From: Lineus longissimus
Lineage: Eukaryota > Nemertea > Pilidiophora > Heteronemertea > Lineidae
Reading direction: 5' to 3'
Length of the DNA stretch: 64,000 bases
Assembly (NCBI RefSeq): GCF_910592395.1
Contig: NC_088314.1
Location: 1,550,001-1,614,000, forward strand
Position 1 is the stretch's first letter, and each line of letters starts with the position of its first letter. A model generated the notes under the pieces. That model ran no database searches. It had not been told where the DNA came from and worked only from the letters and a program-made list of their open reading frames with translations. Below are positions 11,809 through 24,304 of the stretch, one piece after another. The position numbers and the translations under genes are program-made.

Positions 11809-14800
11809 CTATTGAACATTTAGCACTTTTTTAACGGCTGAAATAACGTTATGAATTTGTGGTAAGGAATTCTCCTCCATCTGTTTTGCGTATGACATGG
11901 GTATGTCGGCTCCTGTTACTCGGATTACTGGTGCATCAAGATAATTAAATGCTGCACCTGAAAATTGAGGATGAAAACAGATTAAGTCGTGGATAGAAAG
12001 CACAGAGACTCCCAAAGACTGCTGCCGCTAACCAGTAAAGTACTCAGTTCAAAAGTCTCTGTTTATTTCATGATGCACAGTCATAACACTCGGCCTACTG
12101 GAACAATTACTGTATGGTAATGGAGTGCAAATGCTGAAGACAATGAAATTTAGGAATGACAGTAACAAAAAACAAATGCCTGCAAGGAAGAAAACAACAA
12201 AATGAAGACAAACTTTACATACTTTCCATAATGCGAGCACATATTTCCGAGCCAACACCATGCTGTGGCCAGCCTCCTTCAACAGTGACCAGGTGGTTGG
12301 TTTTCATCACAGAGTTTATGATAGTCTCTTCATCTAATGGTCGAATACTGCGAAGATTAATAACCTTGAAGAAAGGCATGAGAAAAGTAGGTGAATTAGA
12401 TTCACATTGTATTCTAAAATCAAAAAGGCATGTTGAAACTGTTGGACCTATTTTTGCCCCATACTATCTGTGCATCTGAACAGCCTTCATCAGAGTTACA
12501 TTCATCACTTTATGCCATCTTTTATCCATATTCAGTAATTCGTAATGCACATGTGCTTTCCAAACATCTTTCTTAGACATTGTTTCAGGACCCTGAAGTG
12601 AGTACATGTATCTAGGAAAAGCAAATTCATTGAACACAACAGGACAGACAATGCAGTGACAAGATCTGGGTTCGAACCAAGTCCTTGAATTTGAAGTAAT
12701 TGCACTCTGATAATTATTTCAAGCAGCATACCTCAGCTGATATGCCTATCTTCTTCAGTTCCTCAGCAACATCTAGACATAAACTCACTGGTTTCGAATG
12801 GGCTACTAAAGTTACATCAGTGCCTGAAATATAACAATATTCCACCTTAGATGTTGCAGCCAAGGACTGCTAGGTTTAATTTGATGGTAAATGATAATTT
12901 TGAGCCCTTTGAGAAAAGTGATTAACAATCTTTTTGATGGCCTTGTCGTGCTATTTCTTGGTTGTGTAATCAAGACTGCTCGGGTACACCTCAGAACAAA
13001 TATAAAACCCTTTAGTTGGCACCTCAAGATTTGGGGGATGACAACTTTTGAAAATCACCCAAATGTACATGTAAAGGGCTTGGCTGTTTTCCATGACCAC
13101 AAAAGCAGATTTCCACTTACCTTCTTGCATTATTTTCGCTTTGCCGAAAGGAATCAGAAAATCAGATGATAATGCTTCCTCAGACATTGGGAATTGAGTG
13201 CCATACAGGAGTTCATTTTCTAAGAGGACAACTGGAAGAAGAAAATTAGTTGCTTTTTATTGATGAGATGAAGAGATGGCACTGACTGTGCTAGCAGTGT
13301 CTCGAGACCGATCTGGATCATGTGTGCTACATGCACATTCACACCCTTACACATAGTTGTGCTCGGTTTAGCTCAGCCGACCCAAAATTATATTTATTGC
13401 AAGATGATGATGCAATCTGCTGCCGCTCCTACCTGGATTATCATCTCTGATAGCTGATTTAAGGAGGCCTTTACAATCTTCTGAGTCATAAGGTGACACC
13501 ACCTTTACACCAGGACAGTGACTATACCAAGCAGCAAAACACTGCGAGTGTTGGGCGGCCACTCCGGAAGCAGCACCATTTGGTCCTCGGAAAACTACTG
13601 GTACTGTGACCTGAAAGGACAAAAATGTAAACAAATTTAGCAACAATCAGTTTTTGGAAAATGTACGCGACATTTTCTTCCAATCCAAGATCTTAATTCT
13701 GCACTGAGGTGTCATCATCAATGGAGGAACTGACCAGAAGTCAGGTTCCTCTGTTCCAGATAACATGCTTCAATCATCGGAATACAGGCAGAAGCCAACC
13801 AGATTTGTGTTGCATTGAATTGTTTCACATCAAGTCAATCTAATAAATCCACACATCTCTATAGTTTGACAACAGCACAATATTCATCAAAAAGTCATCA
13901 ATTGATTGTAAACTTACTTGTCCAGCTGACATGTAATGGGATTTTGCTGCCGAGTTTATTATCTGAAATAGAAACCGCCTGTGTTAGTTGGAGCAATGTC
14001 AGGGAAATCCAGACACATCCGATGTAAAAAAGAAAATCTGATTGTTTCCTGCGTTGTGCAACAAAGATTTCATGATGTAATGTGCCATTGACAACAGATT
14101 AATTTGCATCAGTGTTGCTATCAAGGTACGGCACGTCATGTCTTAGTGTGGTCCAGGTTGTGGCCGCCACTGCCAGAGCTAGAGATACACATAGGAACAA
14201 CCACGAGTCTTTCTGTACAAGTGGAACTTACTTGATCAATTGCTTGCATGGAGAAGTTAAATGTCATGAATTCACAAATTGGACGAAGACCAGCCTGAAA
14301 GAGAGGAGAGTAAATATGAGCCATTCAACTGAATCCAGGCAATACTTTTGACAATACATTCTGCACATCCAATATTTATCCCATGAAACTCATCTCTCAC
14401 CAATTGGCTTGTCAACTATGCCTATTGTGATAACCTAAGGCCCAACATCTGTCCATCAGCATGTGTCAAAATTGAATCAACTCAAGAAAATTCTGCATAA
14501 GATACACAACAAACATTAACAACTATCTGTTTGTGAGCATATATCATTGATGTATTACATAATTATGTCCTACCACTGACACAGATTATCATGACACATA
14601 CCATGGCAGCACCAACTGCGATTCCTGCAAATCCCATCTGAAAATGGAAGAGAACATGGTTATTAACGAGAATATCAAAATATAATTATCATTGCTGTTT
14701 CTACTTGGTAGGGTTTTGTTGGGGTTTTCAGCACAACTTTAAAATATAACTGACATTTCCCTTACCTCAGTGATTGGTGTGTCAATAATTCGTTTGTCCC

Positions 14801-15492
14801 CATATTTCTTCCAAAGGCCTCTGCTAACCTGAGATAATAGAAAAGAGATTCAATACAAATCTTTGTCAACATACACTGCTCAGTTTGTAAGGATTCAAAC
14901 CAAATGTCAGAGGAGAGCAATCCTTCATTGTAAGTCCTTGTCACAATTTGCACATTTTCAATACTTGAATTGAAACCCACAGATCCTTGCAAGGCAAGGT
15001 CCGTTCTGAGGCAAATGTTTTACCTTGTACGCTCCATCATACTGAGCCACTTCTTCTCCAAGTAGGAATACACGTTCATCTCTGACAAGTTCCTCCTCCA
15101 TGGCCATGTTCAGGGCATCACGAACTGTCATCTAAAAAGATGGATGGAAATGAATGAGATCACCTAGGTTTATGTCAGCACCCGTTACACAGGCGAACGG
15201 TCATGACGGTCGGTAGGCTAGGGCATACCAACCAATTACCAGCATCCCGAAAATATTGTGTCAGTTGTCAGTGGCAAGCTGAAGCTCACCTGTGTAGCCG
15301 CAACTCTTGACGTGCAAAACGAGTTCGCAGTGGCACTTCCATTCTTGGATAGACTCTGAAATAAAACCATAGTATAGTTAAGTAACCTAGCTTCATCTGT
15401 TGCAAGAAAAACTGGATTTTAAAGGTTGCAATGATAGAGAAAGGTCAAACTTTTACCCTGCAAAAAGTTCGGAAACTGGCGAGGGCAGCCAT
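11809..15492 (-). CDS. PDHB: Pyruvate dehydrogenase E1 component, beta subunit (complete, 12 coding exons, 362 aa)
   Basis: This mitochondrial matrix protein pairs with E1 alpha to decarboxylate pyruvate with thiamine diphosphate in the pyruvate dehydrogenase complex. Exons in transcript order: 15457-15492, 15290-15355, 15024-15131, 14766-14828, 14602-14637, 14232-14294, 13918-13962, 13433-13610, 13121-13231, 12732-12823, 12223-12364 and 11809-11957, totalling 1089 bases with GT-AG borders throughout. The first 34 residues ([12 protein letters not shown] and an S/T/A-rich piece) look like a mitochondrial presequence. Then come [15 protein letters not shown], the conserved [14 protein letters not shown] (residues 57-70), [30 protein letters not shown], the C-terminal domain with [14 protein letters not shown] and [14 protein letters not shown], and the end VKKVLNVQ. 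The human protein is of similar length (359 aa). No key segment is missing. Confidence 0.97.
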
Positions 15493-16005
15493 TTTGAAGC
15501 AACGTTGGTCTCAAGCTAGCAGAAAAATTATAACTTGTCACGCGTCGTATATTCGTAGGGGTCGTAGTACATTTACAAATGAACAGATGGGTTGATTTGC
15601 GTAAGAATTAGAAAATGTTGAAGTGGGTTGAGTTTGGTTAGAAAAAGCCATCAAATGTAATTTAAAGCTTGGGTGTGGCGATCTTTCCGTTCACTTCATC
15701 GAAATACCGGCCTTTTATATTTGGGAAAATATTAGGTATTTTATATTTTCCAATGATACCGACTCAGATATTCAGTGTGGAGTTAGCAACCGATGACGTT
15801 GTTGCGATTTTGACCAATGGAATTTTCTGCACGTGACCTATGCCTTTTACACCGGCACCGCACGCAAAAGCCAGTAAGTTGTTGGGGAGACGTCTCTAAA
15901 TTATCAGTTTTCACCCTTGAAATACAATAATACCCCAAAAATGTTGTGTCCTTTCGTAAACAATTGGTTTATTGAATAACGACTCTCTTTTTCAGAAGAT
16001 CCATC
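15493..16005. promoter_or_regulatory. Putative bidirectional promoter between PDHB and SLC25A3
   Basis: The two start codons diverge across only 513 bases. The region holds a CCAAT-type motif (accaatgg at about 15815) and no obvious TATA box. Exact transcription starts cannot be seen. That both genes serve mitochondrial energy metabolism makes shared regulation plausible, but this is inference from layout only. Confidence 0.5.
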
Positions 16006-18880
16006 ATGTTTCGGAGCCTTTTTCCAACGGGTAAAGAAAGCCCATTCGCCAGCCCTTTTCATCAGTCGGCAGAATGTGAAGGTGCTCAAATCAACGAAAA
16101 CCGAGTGATCAAAGCTGCCTCTACAGGTGATTTATTTGTCCGCTCACATTTTCATTGCCCAGTTAAAAATCTCTCATTGAATACGCGGCCTGATTAAACA
16201 CTTCACTGCTGGGGCTTCATTAAATCAAAATGCTCCCAGAGTAAAAAGGCTAAAAATTGGAAAATATGAAGGTCATTGTATCTCCATTGAGAGGTCACAC
16301 ATTTATTCATTGGGCCAAGTGACACTGGGCCCAACTGACAGTCTGTGATAGTCATTCCGGTAATGAAATATTGAAATGAGTTCTGGTGTTTCACAGTCAC
16401 TATAGATTCATGCACTTGATTGGGAACAACGTTTACATGACGTAGTGTTGGCCGTCGTCACGTCACCATGCATTTTACATTACTGTAACGTGACGAGACG
16501 CGACGTTTTCGTAAACGTTGGTCCCAATCAAGTGCATGGATCTTAGAGTTACAGTTTCACCTTAAAAAACATGGCTGGTAATCAATGTCCTGGGCCGTAG
16601 CTTCACTTAGTCACTATATATTCCCTTTTTTTTCAGAGGACACCAGCTGCGAATTTGGTTCCGCTAAATACTATGCCCTCTGTGGATTTGGTGGTATTCT
16701 AAGTTGTGGTATAACACACACAGCTGTCGTACCCCTGGATCTTGTCAAATGCAGAATACAGGTCGACCCCGAAAAATACAAAAGTATTTTCCGTGGATTC
16801 AAAATCACAGTCGCTGAGGAGGGTTTTCGTGCCCTTGCCAAGGGATGGGCGCCAACCTTCGTTGGTTACTCCATGCAGGGTCTTGGTAAATTTGGATTCT
16901 ATGAAGTATTCAAGAATGTCTACAGTGGTATGATAGGGGAGGTAATTATCAAAAAAATAAAATCGCTGATAATTGGAAATAGAAACTACATGATCTTTAT
17001 GGCAGTCTAATTTCGTCGAAATATTTTATGGACATTGTTGTGTGCTGAAGTAAAAATTCTCATTGATGTGCCTAACAACTGTCATGATACAATGTATTTC
17101 AGCTTATGATTTACCTGAAGAAACCAAACGAATCAGACCTGGTCCAAGTTAAATAATCCTTTCATTGTCTGGAAATGATACTCATTCTCACCAACATTTT
17201 AGCTTGAAATCATAGAAATTTCTTGTTTCAGGAAATGTCTTACTCCTACCGAACATCGCTGTATTTAGCAGCCAGTGCATCTGCAGAATTTTTCGCCGAT
17301 ATTGCTCTTTGTCCGATGGAGGCTGTAAAAGTAAGAGTGCAGACAATGCCTGGGTTTGCAAATACGCTGCGTGAAGGTTTCCCTAAAATTCTCAAAAATG
17401 AGGGATTCAATGGGTAAGGATAAAGTGTAAATGTTGTTACATCACTGGTTGTTGTGAATTGACTGTTCAAATCTTTTCCCACTGGTCATTTGCTACATGT
17501 ATGTCTTATTAGTGTTTTATGGGATTGAGATATAATTAGTCAATTTTCCAAATTGTTGAGTTGCAGTTTTCAGTATTGGGCACTTTCGTCACTGTGCCTT
17601 GCCTAACAGATTTCCAAACTCTATTGTATTGAAAATCACTCGTGAGATGATTGTCTGAAAGTGAAAAAAAGTACATCATATACATTACATGTATGGTTCC
17701 GTTGTCTTTCAGTTTCTACAAGGGTCTTGTTCCACTGTGGGCTCGACAGATTCCCTACACAATGATGAAGTTTGCCTGCTTTGAGAGGACTGTAGAAGCG
17801 CTGTACAAATATGTGGTACCAAAGCCAAGGAGTGATTGTTCAAAGGGAGAGCAGTTAGTTGTCACATTTGCAGCCGGTTACATTGGTATGTTAATTGAAT
17901 GAATAAAAGCAATCGAGTTTCAATTTACATACATGTGGTACTGCAGACATAATCTGCATGACTTGATCAACACCACATGTACATGGACTTGAGGACTCGT
18001 ATCTTGCTACAGTTCTCGACCAGAAAGGGTATGTGACCAGTTCTGGCAAAAGCTTATTACTTGAAGAAATATCTAATAAATAGGTTTTGTGCAAAGAGAC
18101 CATTTCAGCGATCCCACAGAACTCCGTCCGCCAATGTAATCATCTCTGTACATTTCATGGTCGCTCACAAAATAGAGCTGACAAATGCCACCTGTTGTAC
18201 GATACTTTTTAGCATTTAATTGTTCATGTGTCTAAGTATTAAGTATTCTGTTCCATTAATCATCTGTTCAGTAGAGACGCAATGTAGCAATGCCTTCTTT
18301 CTCTTTCAGCTGGTGTATTTTGTGCCATTGTCTCGCATCCTGCTGACACAATCGTATCAAAATTGAACCAGGCAAAAGGAAGCAACTTCATGGAAGTCGC
18401 CAAGAAATTAGGTTTCATGGGTATGTAAAATTTCTTATTTGATAGATAGAAGAAAGAATTTCTGATATGCTTGTTACTGATGTGGTAGAATGAAGAAGTA
18501 CAGTTCATTGCAAAACATTTGGAATTGATGGTTAGAGACGAGTAGAATAGTCCAGCCTTCTTGTAAAACAGCTTTCATACTCATAAAGAATGTTAGGGCT
18601 TCTGCACACACTCCCTTAGTGTACACATGTATGGCAAGTAGACCTATTCCTTATTCTTTCATAATCATACACAAGTACATTGTATATGGTGGTCATTACT
18701 GATAGTCTCTCTGTTCCAGGTATGTGGAAGGGTCTCGTTCCACGTATCATCATGATTGGTACACTGACAGCCCTACAGTGGTTCATCTATGACTCGGTCA
18801 AGGTCGTGTTCAGACTTCCACGCCCACCACCACCAGAGATGCCAGAGAGCCTGAAGAAAAAGCTGGCTGCTCAGCAATAA
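16006..18880 (+). CDS. SLC25A3: Mitochondrial phosphate carrier (complete, 6 coding exons, 350 aa)
   Basis: This inner-membrane carrier imports phosphate with protons into the mitochondrial matrix for ATP synthesis. Coding exons: 16006-16126, 16637-16941, 17232-17413, 17713-17885, 18310-18420 and 18720-18880, totalling 1053 bases with every junction in frame. The N-terminal 40 residues form a variable leader. Then follow three mitochondrial-carrier repeats with their signature motifs [16 protein letters not shown] and HPADTIVSK. Characteristic phosphate-carrier segments include [56 protein letters not shown] and the C-terminal [18 protein letters not shown], nearly identical to animal orthologues. 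The first ATG lies directly in the leader exon. Confidence 0.97.
16409..16538. mobile_element. 130-bp foldback MITE in SLC25A3 intron 1
   Basis: The left arm begins catgcacttgattgggaac and the right arm ends gtcccaatcaagtgcatg. The arms of about 34 bases pair almost perfectly (with a few mismatches), and sub-terminal cgtttac/gtaaacg and cgtcacgt/acgtgacg motifs extend the stem. No coding capacity. It lies in the intron away from the splice sites. Confidence 0.65.
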
Positions 18881-19460
18881 CTATGACAGAACTTAGGAGA
18901 TTTCTATTTGACTAACCAATTGTTGTTCTGGCAAGGACTAATGCTATCATCGTTTTGGCGAGGACTAGTGCTATCATAGTTCACGTAAGGACTAGTGCTT
19001 GGTATTCAAAAGAGAAGGATGTAATTTTCCACTTGTGACATGTGATAATTCTGTTTGGAACATTTTCATTTGGCTTATTCTCGAACATTATTCATTTCCT
19101 CATTTATGAATACAACAGAAATGGACTTTGCTCTTTGAAAGTAACACGCTCAGATCCCTCCGACATCTAAAACATTTCTGTAATAACTTTTGTTTGCAGT
19201 GCACTTTGATGCTTTGATAGTTGCCTTGTTAATAACAATATTAAAATCGGGCAAATATTCTGTAACTTGCTTCCTTGCGCACTGTATTTAGGCTATTTAT
19301 TATTGAAATCATTTCATAATGAGAACAATGCAGATGGTTTTCTAGGTTTTGATTGTACATGAATGAAACCGATAAAATGAAGAACATGGTTAACATATTT
19401 TCCTGTAACATAGTGAGTGATCAAACTTGAAAAATGAATAAATCAGAATTGTACAGTGAA
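18881..19460 (+). other. SLC25A3: SLC25A3 3' UTR with short repeats and poly(A) signal
   Basis: An AATAAA is at 19437-19442, so the mRNA likely ends near 19460. Just after the stop, a unit of about 30 bases containing aaggactagtgctatcat-like sequence occurs three times (about 18930-19000). Confidence 0.6.
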
Positions 19461-20296
19461 AAGAATTGTTTTCGTTGGTATTTCAATGTGGCCTCCCAGG
19501 GCAAACTTCGTCGATGTCCCGTTTGTGGTTATTGTGAGTTGCTGCAGTGTTGTGACATCTTTTTGGACGAAATGTACTCTAGATTTTTCTTCAAATGAAT
19601 GGAGGAGACTGTTAAAAGTTCTTAAAAGAGTCTAGTCACGCTGCAGATGCCACCTGTCATTGGCAAGCACTATAATCTGTCTTCAAGATGGGTAATAAAA
19701 TACCAGAGCTGGCAGTAATCTGTCATCAAGATTAGTTATATATTCCCCCACTGGCCCCAATACACTATCGCCCAGCGCTAGCACTGATCTGTCTCAAAGA
19801 TGGAATGTTTCGCCCAGTAGAGCTCTCGAACAAATCTGTCTGCAAAAGATGGGTGACACACACATGGCCGAGAGGTCAAACGTCTGTGGTGCCACCTGTT
19901 GTACTAACTATACACTGCAGGGATCTATCATTCTCCAAGCGACGTTAATGGTGATTATTGACGCTAAGTCTCACTCACCCTACTGACTCTGACTCTATGT
20001 GAGAATTTCAACGGGTCTATGTAAAATTCGACATTACGGACCGAAGACCGGGAGATTGCCTGGTAACCTTGTGGCTCGCATGAACACATCTAGTGAAATG
20101 ATATGTATTTGTTATCTAAAACAATCTAATGCAGTTATGAACAAACAAACATGATCATAACTGTAAATATGACTAAATAATTATCTATAACAACGCAAGT
20201 TGTCAACAAACTGGTTTTATTTGAAACTACATTTGTAGTGTTGTGATATCCGGTGTCGGTGTTGTTAGGTCAACAAATCTCACAAAATCATGCAAA
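19461..20296. other. Intergenic region upstream of EDEM1 with a degenerate repeat
   Basis: No gene is seen. The motif aatctgtcttcaagatgg and variants occur four times at about 19674, 19719, 19786 and 19834, a worn tandem repeat. The right side should hold the EDEM1 promoter and 5' UTR. I see no decisive core-promoter element. Confidence 0.45.
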
Positions 20297-23200
20297 ATGA
20301 GGAGAAAGTCTGAAGTTTGCCCCGTTTCAAACCCTAAAATCTACTTGTGCATTGGCTTGTTATCATTGTCAACGTTATGTGACGGGAATGTGTTCTTATT
20401 CAAGAGGGGCTGGGGACTATATGATAAGAAATATGGGTCATTTCCAGAGAAAGAAAGGCTCAAAATGAAGGATCTTGCCCGCAATATGTTTCACTTTGGT
20501 TATGACAACTACATGAAACATGCCTTTCCTCAGGACGAATTGAACCCAATTTACTGCTCTGGCAGGGGCCCAGATCATGCTAATCCGTAAGTTACTTTAA
20601 AAGAACTGAAGATAAATCCAACCCTGCTGCGCTGCTCTGCATGCTGTCTTGCAATGAGAATCAGTTGGTCATCAATAACTGAGATATTTGTCCCTCGTAA
20701 TTTGTGTCCCGAATGAATATGAAATTAACCCCTCAGTAGTGCCTGTACAATCTGATTGCAGCCAAAATGTCTGAATATTGGTGTTCATCAGTTGGTATGG
20801 TATATTGTTGTACAATGTTGCAGTTGATCTATATTCTTTATCTCCTACAGATCCAACATCAACATCAATGATGTCCTTGGTGACTATGCACTCACTCTCA
20901 TTGATTCACTGGACACATTAGCAGTATGTGAAGTATAAAGTCTATTTCCTCTCCAAGTCCAGGCTGTGAGTGACTGTCTTCAAGCAAAACACTGATGTTG
21001 AAAATATTCTCCGAAATTGTATTTTCTCTAAGCAAAATATGTCTCATATGAGTATCATACTGTCAACTGTTTGTCATACTCAGTATGACAAACAGTTGAC
21101 AGTCTTAGTGTTCAGGATAAGTGCTTGAAGAGACCCTTCTTTTTCTTTTCTATTTTAAATTGTAGTTGATTTTGAATCTTGTCCAATTCCAGATAATGGG
21201 CAATGGTACTGAATTCAAGAGAGCTGTCCAACTTGTGATAGACCATGTCTCCTTTGATAAGTCAAACACAGTTCAAGTATTTGAGGCTACAATACGGTAA
21301 GACTACAATGTTTTATTGAGTGAATGAGTAAAACAATCTGATGATGACACTGACAGGAAGGCCCTGCCGAAAACCAGGAAAGAATTTGGCCTGAAATTCC
21401 AAAGACATCTTTGACCATCCCAGTGTTTCTACATGTAAATTCTAGGCCTGCCTTGTCATCTTTGCAGGGTTCTTGGTGCCTTACTCTCGGCTCACCTCAT
21501 CATCACAGATTCCCAGCAGCCATTTGGCGACATGGTGCCCGAGGACTACGACAATGAACTGCTGAGTTTAGCTCATGACCTTGCTGTTAGGCTGATGCCA
21601 GCATTTGAAAATACTGCCACGGGAATTCCATTCCCTAGGGTAAGATCGCCAGACATGTAGAAATCTCTCTGAAGACAATGACAGCTAATCCTAACACATA
21701 TGGAAATTTGACTAATGACAGCTCGCTACCTGTGGCAAAGTGCATATTAATTTGTTTGACTTTGTTCAAGGACAAATCAGTTGAACACTTAGTCTTCAGA
21801 GATGTACTGAACGAACTCATTTTGATTTTAATGTTGTTTTCAGGTGAATTTAAAGTGGGGTGTACCATTGGACTGCCTTAACGAGACTTGTACCGCTGGT
21901 GCTGGGACACTTATGCTGGAGTTTGGTCTACTAAGCTTCTTATTGAATGACCCAACCTATGCTTCAATGGCCAAGAGAGCACTCGAGGCGGTCTGGAAGT
22001 TCAAGTCAAATGTAACTGGACTTGTTGGTGAGTTGATGCTGATTTTCTCCATTACCTGTTGAGGGTAAATGTCACAGGACTTAATCACATTTCTGTCCAC
22101 TTTTCCTTTGTAATAACTGTTAGTTTAAAGTGTACTTTACTGTCCTGTGTCAATTCTCATGCTAATTTTGTTGCTATTTTAGGTAACGTGATAAATATCC
22201 AGACAGGACAGTGGGTGGGACAGATGAGTGGGCTTGGAGCTGGGCTCGATTCCTTCTATGAATATATGCTGAAGGTGAGCTGAGTTTCTTCATTGTAAGT
22301 TGTGGGTTTGGGTCAGAATGCAAGATCTTCTGCTGTACTCTCAGTTAAACCCAGAGCCATGACAGTCATAATAAGAAGTGGTGTACAAATCCTAATCATA
22401 TTAAGTTTGTGTAAGAATAAAAGAATCTTATAATTTCAGGCATACATTATGTTTGGTGATGAATCATTCCTTAAAAAGTTCAATGAATCTTACGAATCCA
22501 TCAAGTACCATCTTCGTCGTGGGCGGATTCATTGTAACCAGGGGATGGGTCATCCTCCAATCTATGTTAATGTCCACATGATGAATGGAGAAACAGCCAA
22601 CAACTGGATCGATGCGCTACAGGCTGCTTGGCCAGCAGTGCAGGTAAGCTGTGTTCATTATAATTCTGTTAATGCTCTTCTTTTTCCACAACCTGGGCCT
22701 AGGACAAGGTCATAATACTGACCATTATGCCCATGGCTCTTTCGGCCAAGGAGGGGGGTTCCACGCAAGCTACTAATGTTTCTCACTTGGTGGCCTCTTC
22801 ACCGCTTTGTAACCTAATAGCATTGATGACCCATCGGTTGAAAGTTCCCGACCATAATTGATGATCCAATGTATTCTTATTGCAGGTTTTAAATGGAGAT
22901 GTAGAAGAGGCTATCTGTACTCATGCACTTTACTACACAATATGGAAGAAATACGGGGCACTTCCAGAAAGATTCAATTGGCATTTAAAGGCACCAGATG
23001 TTTCATTTTATCCATTGAGGCCAGAGCTGGTGGAATCAACATATCTTTTGTACCAAGCCACTAAGAATCCATTCTATTTACATGTGGGGAAGGACATCTT
23101 GTTTAGTCTTGAGAAACATGCTAGGGCAATGTAAGTTCCTACATGTATGGGTTTCACATGCCTTGGTAAATCTTTATTGTTGGAGTTTTGCATTTGGAGT

Positions 23201-24304
23201 CATGAAGTCCGGAGCGAAGGTCCATCCAACCCATTTCAGAGAGAGCATTTGACTATCTGTAGCCAGATACACCTTCTTGCTGGTTCATTAACCTGCCTCT
23301 GAGGTATTGAGTCGCTGAAGTGTTTGTTGAATTGATTGACTTGCCAATTCCACATATTTATGCATTGATATACATGTACTCTTGTTGTTCTCATGCAGAT
23401 GTGGCTATGCAACTATTCATGATGTTGCGAAGAAAGACCATGAAGACAGAATGGAGAGCTTCTTTCTGAGTGAAACTGTGAAATATCTCTACTTGGTGAG
23501 TGTAATAGGGACAAGCACCTGCATCTCATCTAAATGTCATGTAGATTCTACCATTTGCCAACATTGATTCTTTGACGGAAAATTTTGCCTGTGCACTTGA
23601 AAGTTTCAGGGTAGACCATGGTTAGGTGAAGTCAGATAGTAAGCTCTACTGTTGTTGACACCAGAGAACATTAACCCTCCCAGTCAGCTTTCTACTCTAA
23701 ACCTTAACCTGACCCACATTTACATTTCTTCTCTTTTCTCTTTCATTTCCAGTTATTTGATCAAGACAATTTTCTCAACAAGAACGAAATGAAATATATA
23801 TTCACCACAGAGGGCCATATCCTTCCCATGAATCCTCAGCTCCGCGATTCGGGATCTTACCGGTACAATTCGACGAAAAAGCGTGGCAAGTCCAAGGCAG
23901 GCTCTAGTAGAATTCGACATGCTTATAGCAATCAGAAAGGAACATGTCCAAATACATTACCGTTCAGGGATCCGGAGGAAAAATATAGAACAGGAAAAGT
24001 ATGTTTTATCTCTTTAGTTCATTGCATGATGGTGAAAAGCTTTATACCATGATTGAACGACTCGTTCTTTCTGTGTAATACTACCCTGCCCAGCCCTTGC
24101 TCGCAAATTGCTAACCCTACAAAGCCACTGACTACATGAGTGTCGGTACCGGCTGGACATGTAGGCCTACATGTAACACTACATGTCGTTTCTATACCCT
24201 TTCAGTGTGATAAACTCCTGAAAGACAAAGAGTTTTTCCTGCCCTTGAAGAGCCAATACCTGGAGCAGATGGCAGCCATTGTAGGTTACGTGGAGAACAG
24301 CTGA
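20297..24304 (+). CDS. EDEM1: ER degradation-enhancing alpha-mannosidase-like protein 1 (complete, 11 coding exons, 601 aa)
   Basis: EDEM proteins are glycoside hydrolase family 47 members that trim or recognise mannose on misfolded glycoproteins in the ER and route them to degradation. Exons: 20297-20586, 20851-20923, 21193-21296, 21468-21639, 21844-22027, 22183-22274, 22440-22643, 22886-23130, 23399-23495, 23753-23998 and 24206-24304 (1806 bases, all junctions in frame). A hydrophobic N-terminal segment (about residues 17-30) is a signal peptide or anchor. The GH47 domain shows [89 protein letters not shown] and the calcium-site TTEGH. Best agreement by eye is with vertebrate EDEM1 rather than EDEM2 or EDEM3. 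The C-terminus lacks the long protease-associated tail of EDEM3. An upstream in-frame TTG exists but the ATG at 20297 is preferred. Confidence 0.93.
21059..21103. repeat. Near-perfect 45-base palindrome in EDEM1 intron 2
   Basis: The arms actgtcaactgtttgtcata plus ct (21059-21080) and its exact reverse complement (21082-21103) are 22 bases each with a single-base spacer. It could extrude a tight hairpin. It may be a minimal foldback element. Confidence 0.9.
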
